Shown here in pieces: positions 13,178 to 25,060 of a stretch of 64,000 nt of DNA; position 1 is the stretch's first letter, and every line of letters begins with the position of its first letter. The notes below the pieces were generated by a model. That model was given only the letters and a program-made list of their open reading frames with translations. It was not told where the DNA came from and searched no databases. Made by a program: the position numbers and the translations under genes. This stretch comes from Cryptomeria japonica (Eukaryota > Streptophyta > Pinopsida > Cupressales > Cupressaceae). The stretch covers positions 606,513,677 to 606,577,676 of the forward strand of contig NC_081405.1 in assembly GCF_030272615.1 (NCBI RefSeq), in the 5' to 3' direction.

Positions 13178-16100
13178 TTCACTTGTCCTTATGAAACCAA
13201 TCTTGATTAAATAAGAGTGCAATCTCTCATACCATGCTCTAGGTGCTTGTTTCAAACCATATAATGCTTTGTTCAATTTACATACCTGATCTTTATTCTC
13301 TCCTTCAACAAATCCTTCAGGTTGTTCAATATAAACTTCTTCTTCTAATATACCATTCAGAAATGTAGATTTGGCATCCATTTGATATACCTTGAAATTT
13401 TTGTAAGCAGTGTATACCAACAATGTTCTTACTCCTTCAAGTCTTTCCATAGGTGCAAAAGTCTCACCATAATCACTTCCCTCTTCTTGAGCATATCCTT
13501 TGCAAACTAGTCTTGCTTTATTTTGAATGACCTCACCTTTCTCATTTAACTTGTTACTGAAAATCCACTTAGTACCGATTACATTTTTGTCCTTCGGTCT
13601 TGGGACTAGTGTCCATGTGTCATTCTTCTTCATTTGATCAATCTCTTCTGTCATAGCATTTATCCAATCTTCACTATTAAATGCCTCTTTCACTATTCTA
13701 GGTTCAAATTCAGATATCAGACATGTGTTCTATCTCAGTTTGTTCCTTGTCATCACCGGATCATCTTTATCTCCTATAATCTGACTTGATGCATGATTCC
13801 TTCTGACATACTTGGCTAATACAAGCTCAGTAGATTCTGTATGATCTTCTTCATCACTCGGTGACTGGACATTATCTTTATTCTCTTCGGCAGCTTTCTT
13901 GGTAGGACTTCTCGATTGAATATACACAAATTCTTCATAGTCTTCTAGTTCTTTAGAATTTCCTTCATCATTTCTTTCTGCAAATTCATCAATTTTCACA
14001 TTTGCACTTTCTACTATTTTGTTAGATGATTTGATCAGACATTTAAATGCTTTACTTCTAGAAGAATAACCAAGAAATGTTCCTTCTTCACTTTTCTGAT
14101 CAAACTTTCCATTTCTATCATCTTTGTGTACATAGCATCTACTTCCAAAGATTTTGAAGTAACTTACATTAGGTTTCTTGTCATACCAGATTTCATATGG
14201 TGTCTTCAAAGTTCCTTTCTTCAGTTGTACTCGGTTTAGGGTGTAAACTGTTGTGCTTATTGCTTCTCTCCAAAATGTTTGTGGCACTTTCTTTTCAATC
14301 ATCAGGGTTCTAGCACAATCCACAATAGATCTGTTTCTTCTCTCAGCTATCCCATTTTGTTGTGGAGTTCTCGGTGCAGAGACTTGTCTTTTTATACCAT
14401 GATCATTGCAGAATAAGTTGAACTCATCAGAGGTAAACTCTCCTCCTTTATCTGATCTAAGACATTTTAGTTGTCTTCCTGTTTCATTTTCAACTCTTGC
14501 CTTGTACCATTTAAACATTTGAAAAGCTTCTGATTTTTCTTTTAAAAATATAACTGACATCATCCTTGAATAATCATCCACAAATAATATGAAATATTTA
14601 TCACCATAATAACTTTGAAATTTGATAGGACCACAAAGATCAGTGTGCACAAGATCTAAAATTCCCTTAGAAGTGTAGGACTTACTTGTAAAGCTTGATC
14701 TTGTCATCTTACCCATCTGGCATCCTCGGCACATAGCATTCTCAAGTTTCTCAAGACTCAGTAGACCTCTTACTCGATGCTTCTTACTTATTTTGATCAT
14801 ATTATCAAAATTTACATGACAAAACCTTTTATGCCATAACCAAGTATCATCTATCTTTGCATACAGACACTTATTCTTAGTTGAGTCAAGATGAAATGTA
14901 TTACCTTTTGTTTGTGTCCTAGTAGCAGCTAACTTTCCATGCTTGTCATGAACTTTGACAATTCCTTTCTGAAATTCTATTTGGTAACTTGTGTTGTTTA
15001 GTTGTGCTACACTCAACAAATTATATTTCAAACCTTCAACCCAATAAACATCATTACATTTAGCATTGTCAAGAAGTGTTATGGATCCTTTACCTTCTAC
15101 TAGACATGATGCATCATTACCAAATCTTACATAACCTCCATCATAATCTTCTAACAAAACAAACTTGTGTTTATCACCTGTCATGTGATGTGAGCATCCA
15201 CTATCTATGATCCAAGAATCATTAGTATTTATGTGAGATATTAGGGCTTTTTCTTCGTACCTTTCTTCATATAATCCATCCTTAATAGCCACATAAATAA
15301 CTTCCTCAGTATCAGTTTCATCTGATTTATCATCATTGGATTCCTCATCAGCTATTAGGCATGACTTTCTATCTCTTGTTCTGAAGTCTCGGTGTCCTCT
15401 ATAATGATTATTTATCTGTCTCTCATCTTGATAATCTCTCTTTTCACTGGATTCTTTGTCAGGGCAATTAGAAGCCATATGTCCTATTCTATCATAGTTA
15501 AAACATTTCAAAGGTAGTTTTCCTTTATACTTACCTTTGCCTCTCGGTAACCTTCTGGCTAATAGTGCTTCAAACTCTTCTTGCTTTCTGATTTCTTCAT
15601 AAAGTTTGTGTACCTCCTCCATGTTTTTGTGAAATATTTCACTTGCTCCACTATGATTCCCTTCATGGTACTTATACTTTCTATCATTGTAATCATCATA
15701 TTCATCAAGATGAAAAGAACTAAATGCAGACTCAATTTTATTTGCCGAAGACCCACTATTATCAAAGTTACTTAACTCAAATGCATGTAGCTTACCAATA
15801 GTAGCATCCAAAGAAACTGGCATATTGGGTACAGACCTCAATTCATTGATTGCAGAGACTCGGATTGCATAAGCAGGTAGAAGGGTTCTCAATAACTTAC
15901 TTGTGACATCCTTTTCTTCAATGGTTCCTCCTGCTCCTTTGATTTGATTGACAATCTCCTTTAACCTTGTACTGTACTGGGTTATGTTCTCACCTTCATT
16001 CATTCTCATAGATTCAAGTTGTCCTCTTAGACTATCCACTTTTGCTCTTTTAACATGTTCATCACCACCATACACAGATATGAGCTTGTCCCACATTGCC

Positions 16101-16354
16101 TTGGCATCATTGCATCCTTCTAGATCATTAAAGTCTGAGTCGGTCAATGCAGATGTTATTTCAATCATTACTTGAATATGTTCTTGCTTTGCCTTTATCT
16201 CTTCCATTGTCAATGGATAGGTGCTAGGTGTAATGAAATCATTCTCCAGATAATATACAATATATTCTCCAACTCCTGATAGGTGTAGCTACATCCTTTT
16301 CTGCCATGTAGAGAAACTAGACTTGTTCAACTTCGGTGCATCCCTCTTATACAT
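12249..16354 (-). pseudogene. Element A gag-pol polyprotein (Ty1/copia), decayed
   Basis: The start at 16354 (MYKRDAPK) opens a gag with a UBN2-like region and one zinc knuckle whose second Cys is Tyr (CFNYDRIGHMASNC). It continues into protease (DSGCSHHMTG), integrase (H-x4-H, C-x2-C, then D...D...E with LRSDKGGE and GIAERRN), RT (KARLVCKGYAQ, QMDAKSTFLNG, FVDDIIFCG) and RNase H (TDADWAG, YDNTSAI). Breaks: TAG at 16289-16291 early in gag, TAG at 13730-13732 between integrase and RT, a frame change at an (AT)n tract inside RT (13145-13171), and frame changes near 12815 and 12430-12467. All catalytic blocks can still be recognised, but no full protein can be made. Order and motifs fit the Sirevirus branch together with the mPPT. 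Confidence 0.9.
13145..13171. repeat. (AT)n microsatellite inside the RT coding region of element A
   Basis: About 13 AT units. On the minus strand they read as alternating Ile-Tyr between conserved RT blocks (after the SENNN sequence and before the FVDD catalytic box). The frames on either side differ, so the tract length is the cause or site of a frameshift. Confidence 0.9.
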
Positions 16355-16405
16355 CTTTGGATCTTTTCCTCAAGTGCCTTTAAACTTTTTCTTCCGGAGT
16401 CCAAA

Positions 16406-16417
16406 GCTTTGATACCA
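16406..16417 (-). promoter_or_regulatory. Primer-binding site of element A
   Basis: TGGTATCAAAGC on the minus strand, two bases from the LTR end (16420). It has one mismatch to the initiator Met tRNA complement. Confidence 0.85.
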
Positions 16418-16419
16418 AT

Positions 16420-17946
16420 TGATAGTTCTGATACTAACTGTTAAGTACAGATGCCAAGCTAACAAGATGAGAGGGGGGGGGTGAATCATACAAACTTAAT
16501 CTTCCATAAAAACAACAGATTCAACCTCGGTAACATATACTTCAGCAATATAACCAAAACTGCTAAACATGCAAACTTATAAGCATATAAACATCATAAC
16601 ACTCATAACACCAGATTTAACGTGGAAACCCAAATAGGGAAAAACCACTGTGCGATTTCGGACCCACTAAGAAATATACTCTTCTAGAGTATGTTCGGTT
16701 AAAAGAAAATCTTGTTAAAGATTACAAACACATTGCTAGATGTGACCCGGTTAAGGGATTTCCCTCAAATCTATTAGGATCTTCACCTTATTAGAAGTGA
16801 CCTTGTTAAAGAATTTCAAACACTCAATTAGAATGTCATCTTGCTAGAGGGTTTTACAAATAAGACTGTTAAGTCCACTCGGTTAAGAGATTTTCTATTA
16901 CTTTACAAAATAATAATAATAAAATATATCTGCAACTTCACATCAAAAATGCTAAAGCAGATTCTTATTTTCTTATATACAATCTAGTCATAGGACTTAT
17001 TTGTCCCTCTACTGGGCTCTATACTCTATTAATCAAACAGGTCTTCAAGCTTCAATGCTCGGTAATCACTATATAGCATCCTTGTGCTTACACTTGCCCG
17101 CATGTATTGTTTATCAACAGTTCCTTATTTATAAACAATTTGCTAACCACTTAATCTCCTTGATCACATATCCCATGATCAATCATAGCCATCAGATCTT
17201 TAAACTTGACCAGGTTCAATGTATCCTTCAATCTGAAAATGTTTTACCTCACCTTGGAACTTGCATACATTTCTTGGAACTTGTGCTATGGTATTGCGGT
17301 TCAATCTGAGTTGTAAATCTTTCTGGCGATTTTCTATTGCCATAGATTCTTTAACAAACTTCATGCACGGCATACTAATCATTTAATCTATTCCAGCTCA
17401 TCAGCTTCCTTCATTAAATAACGCATTTAATCATTTAATGCATTCTGTTACAGCTCAGTTGCAACTCGGTAAATACTAAACTTCACTCAGTAGACATTCC
17501 GCCTTCATTAACCGATAGCGATAACCTTAGGGTTTACCGACTAGGTTCCTTAGGGTTTACCGACTAGGTTCTTTGCTTGGTAACATAGTATAGTATTAAC
17601 CTTTCAATCAATAGCATATGTAGGATATCAAAACAATCTAAACATCATGATCTCATCATTGTCTAACTCGGTAATAGTTGCCCATTGAATAACTTATTTC
17701 TCCCCTTATTCATCACAATCTTTCTATGTCTTTTACTGACATCTTTATACTCATCAAATCATACTTCTTAAGATATGGCAACATCATACTAAATTAGAAA
17801 ATCAATTTATTGACATCAATGACAAAAAAATAATAATATTAAGATAGTAAACATCCTTAATTAGTTATATCCATAATCATCAACAACCTTCTCAATATCC
17901 TAATTGAAATACCAACAATCTCTTATTGTCTGTTATAATGCCAACA
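16420..17946 (-). repeat. 5' LTR of element A
   Basis: 1527 bp, TG...CA ends. It differs from the 3' LTR by scattered substitutions and a few small indels. The TATA-like sequence is at about 17126-17135 on the minus strand. The right edge abuts the GAAAT target duplication. Confidence 0.92.
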
Positions 17947-18001
17947 GAAATTCAGGTCTATCTTCAAGTGCACTAGAACTAGAATGCGATGCAGAAGCCA
18001 T
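17947..18001 (-). pseudogene. 5' fragment of element B ORF2, cut off by element A
   Basis: ATG at 18001 opens MASASHSSSSALEDRPEF, then the element A junction. Joined to 10261 and below (one GAAAT copy removed), the codons continue in the same frame as the main ORF2 body until TAG at 10137-10139. This in-frame junction is strong evidence that both pieces belong to one gene. Confidence 0.75.
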
Positions 18002-18484
18002 AACCAAATGATAAGAAATAATTTCAGAAAATACCTTCACAATCTGAAATTTAGGTTTTCCAATATCGCGCACAGTACACCACTTCGATTGCTAGTTCAC
18101 CGCTTAGTGTTCTTCACTGATTGCTTAAAGATGACTACAAGATTTCGCACATGATTTCTTCAAATGCCAAACAAATTGCTTTGGTTGCTCTGCTCTTAAA
18201 AATTCTTCTTTTGTAAACAGATAAGTGAAAATGACGACGAAAACCCTTTTAAACAAACTCTCACTGACCATAATAAATGCATCACTGCTAGGGTACAAAC
18301 CCTAATTTTTCCTTTTACCACTTCAGATCTTCTGTCGACTGACAAGTAACATATACCAGTAAATGTCTTTACCAATATAAACTAGGGGTTCGAAATATTT
18401 CACCGATATGTTCCCCCTAAACTTTTCTGAAGCTCAGTTTGTCGGTTCAGAGACTTCCACACTAAGTGCAAAAGCAGGTTCATC
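18002..18484 (-). other. Spacer between gag-like ORF and ORF2 of element B; possible internal promoter
   Basis: 483 bp without an ORF. On the minus strand it holds an isolated purine run (AGGGGGAAC near 18411-18420), TATA-like sequences (TTTATTATGG, TTTAAAAGGG) and about 240 bp of leader-like sequence before the ORF2 ATG. It could serve ORF2 expression as an internal promoter or a spliced leader; this is inference. Confidence 0.35.
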
Positions 18485-19708
18485 CTATGACTCTTCTTCT
18501 GATTTCTTTTTCCAAGTTTTATTAATTTCCACCTGAATGGTTTCAACATCAATCTTCCCTTCTGGAGTGATTGGTATATCACCCGATAGGTTGTTTCTTA
18601 GTCTGTAAATTCTGGCAGTGTGTCCCGGTTTGTTGCAATGATAGCATACCATTCCAAGTGTTCTCCATGGTCCATTATTCATACTTCCATTCTTCCTTCT
18701 GCATGTTGCAGCAGTGTGACCACTACCACGACAGATCAAACAAGTTGCTCTCCAACTAGTATCTGCTTGATAACCACCTGACCGATGGTCATAGGTATTG
18801 TATTGGTTGGGATTCTGATTCATAGAAGGTTCCGAGATGACTTCTTGAGTCCTTGGAGGATATCTCCCAGTGTTGTGCAAAACCGACTTGCATTCAAATG
18901 CTCTATGCCCAAACTTGTTGCATGCATAACAGTTTCCATTGAATCTATTGGATCTAGGAATATTGTTTTGAAAATAAGGAAAATTGTTATAGGCCTTACT
19001 TCTACACACATTGGCAGTATGTCCCTCTTTGAGACAATTAAAGCAAACAGGTTTAAATTTTTGCTTACCTTTTCCTTTCGATTTTGGTTGCTTCTTTGAA
19101 ACTTCAGCTTTTGTTCCAGAGGTCTCACCTTCCTCATATCTAGAGAAACCAAGTCTAGTGGTATTCTTTACTGGCTTTGCTGATTCCAACTTTTTCTCTA
19201 GCTTAGCAGTACTCTGATTGAATTTGGCAAGTATTTCCTTTGACTCAGTAAGTTCCTCAGAAATAGCAATATTGGATTCCATCAAGGTTGCATTCTCAGA
19301 AATGGCCATGTTTAGTTCACCTTGCATTTCTTCTTTTTCCACTTTACTCTCCTGGAGATGAGTGGTAAGGGTATTGATTTCTTGCTTCAGCTTGGAAATC
19401 TCATGATCTTTGTCTTTTACCAGATCTTTAGCTTTCCTTCTGTTCTCAAGCTCCTGACATATTTTGATAGTCATTCCTTCCAACTCCCTTCTTAGGTTGG
19501 CTTTAGATTCATTCAGTTTTTCAACTTCTTCAAATAGGGCATCCATGTCAGCTTCATCAGAAGAGCTATTTTCAGTGAGTTCCATCAGTTTCTCAGCATG
19601 CTCTCTTCTTTTGGCCAAAGAGGCTTTATACTTGACTTTGAGTTCATCATAGGCTCTCTCAGTTTGAGTGAGACAATGAGTAAGTTCCCTCACACTGTAT
19701 TCCCCCAT
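18485..19708 (-). CDS. Element B gag-like protein with four zinc-knuckle motifs
   Basis: 407 codons from ATG at 19708 (MGEYSVREL). The open frame extends further upstream into the LTR, but this ATG is the first good one after the primer-binding site. Residues 1-60 are short helical segments. About 60-200 form a long Glu/Lys/Leu-rich coiled coil. From about residue 240 come zinc-knuckle motifs: CFNCLKEGHTANVC, CYACNKFGHRAFEC, CLICRGSGHTAATC and CYHCNKPGHTARIY, the last with Tyr in place of the final Cys. Zinc knuckles of this kind bind RNA in retroelement nucleocapsids. The UBN2-type capsid region seen in element A is absent, so it is unlike a complete copia gag. The frame is open throughout. 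Confidence 0.75.
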   Translation of the reverse strand: MGEYSVRELTHCLTQTERAYDELKVKYKASLAKRREHAEKLMELTENSSSDEADMDALFEEVEKLNESKANLRRELEGMTIKICQELENRRKAKDLVKDKDHEISKLKQEINTLTTHLQESKVEKEEMQGELNMAISENATLMESNIAISEELTESKEILAKFNQSTAKLEKKLESAKPVKNTTRLGFSRYEEGETSGTKAEVSKKQPKSKGKGKQKFKPVCFNCLKEGHTANVCRSKAYNNFPYFQNNIPRSNRFNGNCYACNKFGHRAFECKSVLHNTGRYPPRTQEVISEPSMNQNPNQYNTYDHRSGGYQADTSWRATCLICRGSGHTAATCRRKNGSMNNGPWRTLGMVCYHCNKPGHTARIYRLRNNLSGDIPITPEGKIDVETIQVEINKTWKKKSEEES

Positions 19709-19743
19709 ATCTCCTTCCAATTGGTTAGACTTAAAGAAAGGTT

Positions 19744-19756
19744 GGCTCTGATACCA
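19744..19756 (-). promoter_or_regulatory. Primer-binding site of element B
   Basis: TGGTATCAGAGCC on the minus strand, an exact match to the initiator Met tRNA complement, five bases from the LTR end. Confidence 0.9.
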
Positions 19757-19761
19757 ATTCA

Positions 19762-20926
19762 TGAATATTAAGAGGGGGGATGAATTAGTATACCAAAAAA
19801 ATACTATAATCAATCTTTTAAACAGTTTAACAGATAACCGGTGCAACAGATTCACTAATAAACTGGTTAAGATAAGTGCAAACCAAATAGCAAACAAAGC
19901 ATTCACCCACAAAATCATAATCACCATAACACAAGATATTTGATGTGGAAACCCAAATGGGAAAAACCACAGTGAGTAAAAACTCACAAGTAACTATCTG
20001 CAGAATAGTAACTAGACTGGTTAAGGTTAGACCGGTTAAAGTCATACAATGTTCTTCACCAGAATAGATCCTCTTAGGAATCTAGATCTTTGTTAGGAGG
20101 TAAGTCCTGCTAAAGACTACCTTGTTAAAGGATTTCAGATCCACATTTGTGAACCACCTTATTAGAGGATTTACAAAGGCTTTGATGAGCCTACCCGGTT
20201 AAGGGTTTCAGACTTGTCGAAGATATTAGTAATCAACAAGTGAATGATCTAGATGCTAGCACAATATGCTTACTTAGATCCTTGAAATCTCCTTGTTAAT
20301 GTATTTCAGCATTACTTCAGTCTTCAATATCTCCACACTCTATCTCTTCACACATACCTTATCTTCTCTTCAATGATCACACATAACCTTTTCTATTTTA
20401 TATCTCACACATGCAAACCCTAGACATTGTGTCCTTATAAAAGAATCTGATTTCATGTCGGTCCAATAGAATTAGACTACAAGTTCCTAGGTATAGTGCA
20501 TCTAGACACATTTGGTAACACGGCACAAACACACCGCCAAAGTGTCGGTGGATGATAACTCATCACACATTACAGTAATACCGGTTGGTAACTCGTCACA
20601 GATATATACCGGTTAATACGATATACCGATTACCAGTTGTCAAAAATGAAAACTGGAAGATCGTAGTGTTTCGATCAAAAGTTAACTACCGCTTGGGTCC
20701 TTCGTACCGCTTGAGATCCTCAAACCGCTTGGGGTCTCCATACCGCTTGGGATCTTCAGTCAATCTATGACTGGTAAACCATATTCTGCAAAATACCAAT
20801 AGTCTAAAGAATATACATTCAATAATACACAATACCGATTGGAACAATTACCAGTTGAGCATAACTCATACATCAAGAAAGTGTGTGTCCATCAATGACA
20901 ATCAAAACATCATCAAAATGCCAACA
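19762..20926 (-). repeat. 5' LTR of element B
   Basis: 1165 bp, minus-strand ends TGTTGGCA...ATATTCA. It shares with LTR A the terminal TGTTGGCATT, the GGTTTTTCCC-type block (about 19940-19976) and the C-rich stretch near the 3' end. A TATA-like CTTTTATAAGG lies near 20431-20441. Four CCGCTTGGG-type repeats occur between 20690 and 20755. No partner LTR is in the window. Confidence 0.8.
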
Positions 20927-22428
20927 ATAACAACCAAAAAATACTACATGTAGATAGGAAGCAGGTAGAGGATAGACCAGTTGCAATGCAAATACTGGAA
21001 TATAATGTCAATTTCCTGACACTAATGCATATATCCAAGTTTTCGGGGGATGCTTTAAAAGATTCCAAAAACAGATGTAGGACCGATCCTGAATCTCTAA
21101 CCAGATCATGCAAAAATAAATAAATAACTGGCATTGCCTTTTGAGATTTCATTATCATGGATGCTCTAGAGCCTTAAACATCCTGGATTATGTCGCTTCT
21201 ATACGAGGTATTTGATACAAAAGTTGAATCAAATGCCCAAAGCCTTTTAAAGCTACCAAAAGATTTGGATGCACCCCAAAATTAGATGGCCAAGGAGTTC
21301 TTTGACTCTTTATCTCAGAGGAAAGTAGCTTCTAGGTAAGAGAAAAAAAGAAGAAATAAAAAAGGGAAGGAGAGCCACAAACTAGACCAACCACCCAAAG
21401 GAGATCTGGTAGATTGTAGACCTCATCCACACAACTTCGACCTACTAAAGTTGAAGGCATCCGATCTATAAGGAGGAAGCTTGAAACTAAAATGGTAAAA
21501 ATGGGTATGTGCAAGATCATGAGGGGGCAAAAAGTGTTGATATCCTAACTAAAGTCTTGATTGATAGACTAGTTGAAAAATATCTATAACTTTCAAATGG
21601 TATCACATTTTTTAAATCCGAAACTTGTGTCACATTCTATTCTTTGTATACTATAGGATTTTTAAAAAATGAATTTCATAATGTTTTGACCAAGTTATAG
21701 TGGTCAGACATATAAGTTTTTTATATTTTTAAAAAGATGTAGTAAAAAATCATAATTAATTATTTATTTCAAAAAAATGTGTCACATCTGAACATGAGTC
21801 TTCTACTTATATCTAAAATATTATAAAAAAATATTATGATTTGATTGTAGTTAGGGTGATCAAACGGACACCTGCTTCTTATATTTTTTCTAAAATTTTA
21901 GTACTACTACATTAAAATTTCAAGTTTTCATCAAATAGATTTTTTTTTCAAAAAAAAACTAGTAGCTTATAAACTATATTCAATTTTCTACAAATTCTAC
22001 TCTTGCATATGTTTTAAATAATGTCAACTATAACTTATTCAAATTTTAATGTCAAGTTGCCTAACTCTATTTTTTTTATGTTCATTACCACTTAAGGGCA
22101 TATTTGGCCCACCATGATCCTGCACACACCCAAATAAAATAACCGTAAAAAGAGGCATCAAAGGCTCTACTAAGAATGAGCTCACAAAGGAGGTCCAAAA
22201 GAGAGAACTAAGCAATCCTACCCCTACCATCCTCGACCACATCAAATGAAGAAGAAGAAGAACTAGTGGTGGAAGGGAAAGTCCCCGAATCCACTCCACC
22301 CACTCCTCAAGGAAGAACAACTCTATCGGGACTTGTTCAACCCACAAACTTTCACTAAGACCCTCAAAAAATATACACATATGCCCTTCCTTAATAAAAA
22401 TACTATTAAAAGAGCCCTCATTTGATAC
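20927..22428 (+). other. Decayed sequence with coding-like remnants
   Basis: No open gene. Plus-strand frames near 20950-21480 and 22200-22340 give hydrophilic, coding-like peptide runs broken by stops and frame changes, while 21540-22080 is plain AT-rich sequence. Probably an old plus-strand retroelement gene continuing into the next feature; family not recognised. Confidence 0.3.
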
Positions 22429-23390
22429 ATGACCGCTCAGAACTATGCAGTGGAAGACTTTGTCCACAACTTTCCCATGCCCCTAGCCACACCCATCAAA
22501 GATCAGAGAGTTAAAGCACAACAAGTGAAGGAAAATATCAAGAAAATTTTTATTGATACAATTGCTCTGAATCTTACCCCACCACTATTGCAAAAGTTGT
22601 TGGAGATACTCAATACTGAACTCTTGAGGAAGAAGAGACTTAACAAATCGATGTTGGATAAACATGATGAAATACAAAAGGTACAGATGGAGATCGGGAA
22701 GGCCACTACCAAGGCCTACAAAGAACTCTATGAAGAGGAAAAGACATAGAAGCTAAAGGTATCATCATTTATCCTCCCCGAACCAAGAATGGGGCAGACT
22801 GAAACATCTACAATGACACATATTCAAATCTTTCTAACATGAACAAATCAAGAACTTGAGGTCGCAGCTTAGCTTCTTGATATCTCAGTGTCTGGAGACC
22901 CAATAGACATTGCTAATATCACACCAATTCAAAAATTCCCACTTGGGGACATCCTACAAGAGACGACCTCAGAAGAGGTTTTAAAGGAATGTGTACAAAC
23001 AATGAAAAAAATAAAAGAGATTATCAAAGAAATACAAACAAAATATCCTCAATCTAAAGGGGACCCATCTCAACCAATTCTGGTCCACCTCCAGTTATTA
23101 ATTAATGAACACTTTTAGGATTTGAACTTTCAAAGGGATAACCTAAAACAAGAAGTACAAAAGGAATTTGAAAAACAAAGGAAGATGAAGCACAACACCC
23201 ATGTGCAACAATGTAGACGACCCTAAAAGAACAATTGGGCACCATTAAGAAAATTGAGGGAGAAGTGAATGAGATATACTAATGTTTCCTATAATGGCCT
23301 GGCTTGTTGAAATATTTCAAGGGAAAGATGGAGCAGCTAGAGGCCCAGATATCACAAAATTTCAAACAATACGTGAAGGAACACAAATGG
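22429..23390 (+). pseudogene. Decayed Lys/Glu-rich coiled-coil protein of a plus-strand element
   Basis: Two open pieces (22429-22749 and 22888-23118) and further pieces to about 23390 in related frames give a helical, charged protein without enzymatic motifs. It recalls in composition the C-terminal coiled coil of element B ORF2, but I could not show homology. It ends where an LTR-like sequence begins at 23396. Function unknown. Confidence 0.35.
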
Positions 23391-23395
23391 ACCAC

Positions 23396-25060
23396 TGAGA
23401 GGGGGGTGAATCACTGGTAATTAAAAAAAATCTTGAACTTACTATATGAATTAAAACATTAATAATAGAAGTAAAGAAACTATGAGCAAAGATAGTCAAC
23501 TCATTTGCACACACACACACAAGGCAAACACATAACGCAAGATATACGAAGAAAACCCATAATAGGGAAAAATCTCGGTGAGAAATGCTACTAGAGTCTA
23601 CTGCTCTAATCCAACCTCACAAGTAAAAATCCAATTACACATTTATGGACACCAACCTAAAGGAGCATCAACCCCTAGCTTTATGGGCACCAATTTTAGA
23701 CAGTTCGGATAACTGGAAGACAACTGAGAGGGGGGGGTGAATCAGTTGTCACAGATTACTGGAAGTATTAGCAATTAAAACTTTAATACCGGAACCCAAA
23801 ACAATAATACCGGAATAGTAGTTAATCCAATTAAGCATAAACAATAATCACATAATAAAAACCATCCACACAACACCAAGATTTAAACGTGGAAAACCTG
23901 GTAAAAGGAAAAACCACGGTGGAAAGCCTACCCACAGTCAGATAATACTTCTATAGTAAGTATGTGAATTACAATGAAGGGGTTTGCACTTGCAAGAAGG
24001 CCAACAGCCTAGAGCACACTACTCATCACAAAAGGAGCCTCACTGACTACATACAAATCCAGACTACAATCCGGAGAAGTGTTGAACTGCAAAAGATAGA
24101 ATCTCCTATGCCTGAGTACGATTCCGATTAAGCTCAATATCGGAGGACTAAATCCTCTCACACAAACCCAATTCAATCCCCAATGATTGACCAACTCCTC
24201 TGTCTGAATGATATTACATTATTTGCACATTACATTCCTTGACCATGACCTCTTACAATAACCACGATGATCTACAGTGAGATCTTACATCTTATTTATA
24301 CAAACCCTCGACCATAAACAATCAGGTTGGCCACCAGACAATAAACCAATTACATAATTATAAACCATGTCGACCTTAGACCAAAACAAATAATATCCAA
24401 CACATAAGACATCCCATAAATACAACAATAGGTCATATCCACACGTTACATCAATGTCGATCCATAACTTAGATCAACCAGGACCAAGTATAGGTCCACA
24501 CACTTCAACAATGATATCTAATCGCCAAGTCTCGAACACTATCACCAACAGCATCCTGAAACTCCATCAGAAGTTGCACCAACACCAATTATGCAATGCA
24601 TCAAAAGATCTCCACCAAAAGCTCTACTGGTGAAACCCTCGCCGGAACTAGAAACCAATCTTCATAGCAAGCAGGATAGCACCCAATCACCATACCAAAA
24701 CTAACTGACCAAATATGATTATAAGCATTATGAACAAGTCAATTCCATCACCAGATTATTTCGAAGTCAACCAGATCATGTCGGATCCAAGTTAACCAAA
24801 AACTACTCAACCTACCAGGACCAGAAGAGTGTCGGTAAACCATCCAAATAGCTAGTGTTGACATCAATGACAAAACATCAATGCAACACATAATCAATTC
24901 CACCGAATGGCCAAAAACCAACCCAAAGGAGCACCAACCCCTAATTTTTTATGAGCACCAACTCAAAGAAGCACCTACCCCTAATCTAAAAACAGACTCA
25001 AATGACATACAATGTATAAATGTTCAATTACAATTAAGACCCTTGTTACAAATTAGTTTT
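23396..25060 (-). mobile_element. LTR-C fragment (Sirevirus-like LTR), interrupted by LTR D
   Basis: TGAGAGGGGGGTGAATCA at 23396 and a GGGAAAAATCTCGGTG-type block near 23565-23583 match the LTR A/B/D pattern read in minus orientation. About 300 bp in, another LTR (D) interrupts. The tandem motif GGCACCAACC...AAAGGAGCACCAACCCCTA occurs on both sides (about 23645-23700 and 24905-24990), showing that the two flanks were once continuous. The right limit is uncertain. Confidence 0.5.
23714..24888 (-). mobile_element. Solo LTR D (Sirevirus-like)
   Basis: Shares the G-rich GAGAGGGGGGGGTGAATCA start, the AACGTGGAAAACC...GGAAAAACCACGGTG block (23885-23921) and the CATCAATGACAAAACATCA end with LTRs A and B. 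It has a good minus-strand TATA box (TGTATAAATAAG, near 24291-24302). No internal region follows on either side. The exact ends and target duplication are uncertain by one or two bases (flanks share ATAA). Confidence 0.6.

Larger units (their letters stand above)
10267..17946 (-). mobile_element. Element A: complete Sirevirus-like Ty1/copia retrotransposon
   Basis: Two LTRs (10267-11788 and 16420-17946), ends TG...CA, flanked by a perfect 5-bp target-site duplication GAAAT (10262-10266 and 17947-17951). A tRNA-iMet-type primer-binding site lies next to the 5' LTR and several polypurine tracts next to the 3' LTR; multiple PPTs are a Sirevirus hallmark. The gag-pol order is gag, protease, integrase, RT, RNase H as in Ty1/copia. 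The LTRs are closely similar by eye, so insertion is fairly recent, yet the polyprotein has stops and frameshifts. It sits in ORF2 of element B. Removing it and one target copy restores ORF2 in frame. Confidence 0.92.
7238..20926 (-). mobile_element. Element B: non-autonomous LTR retrotransposon with gag-like ORF and a second large ORF
   Basis: In minus-strand order: LTR (19762-20926), perfect tRNA-iMet primer-binding site (19744-19756), gag-like ORF with zinc knuckles (18485-19708), a 483-bp spacer, then a large second ORF (18001-17947 continuing at 10266-7435). No protease, integrase or reverse transcriptase is found between gag and the end of the second ORF. The 3' LTR is not in the window; sequence stops matching this element near 7238, where a long foreign LTR begins. 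Element A sits inside it. It would have depended on proteins of an autonomous element; its LTR resembles the Sirevirus type of element A, which makes a Sirevirus helper plausible (inference). Confidence 0.65.
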
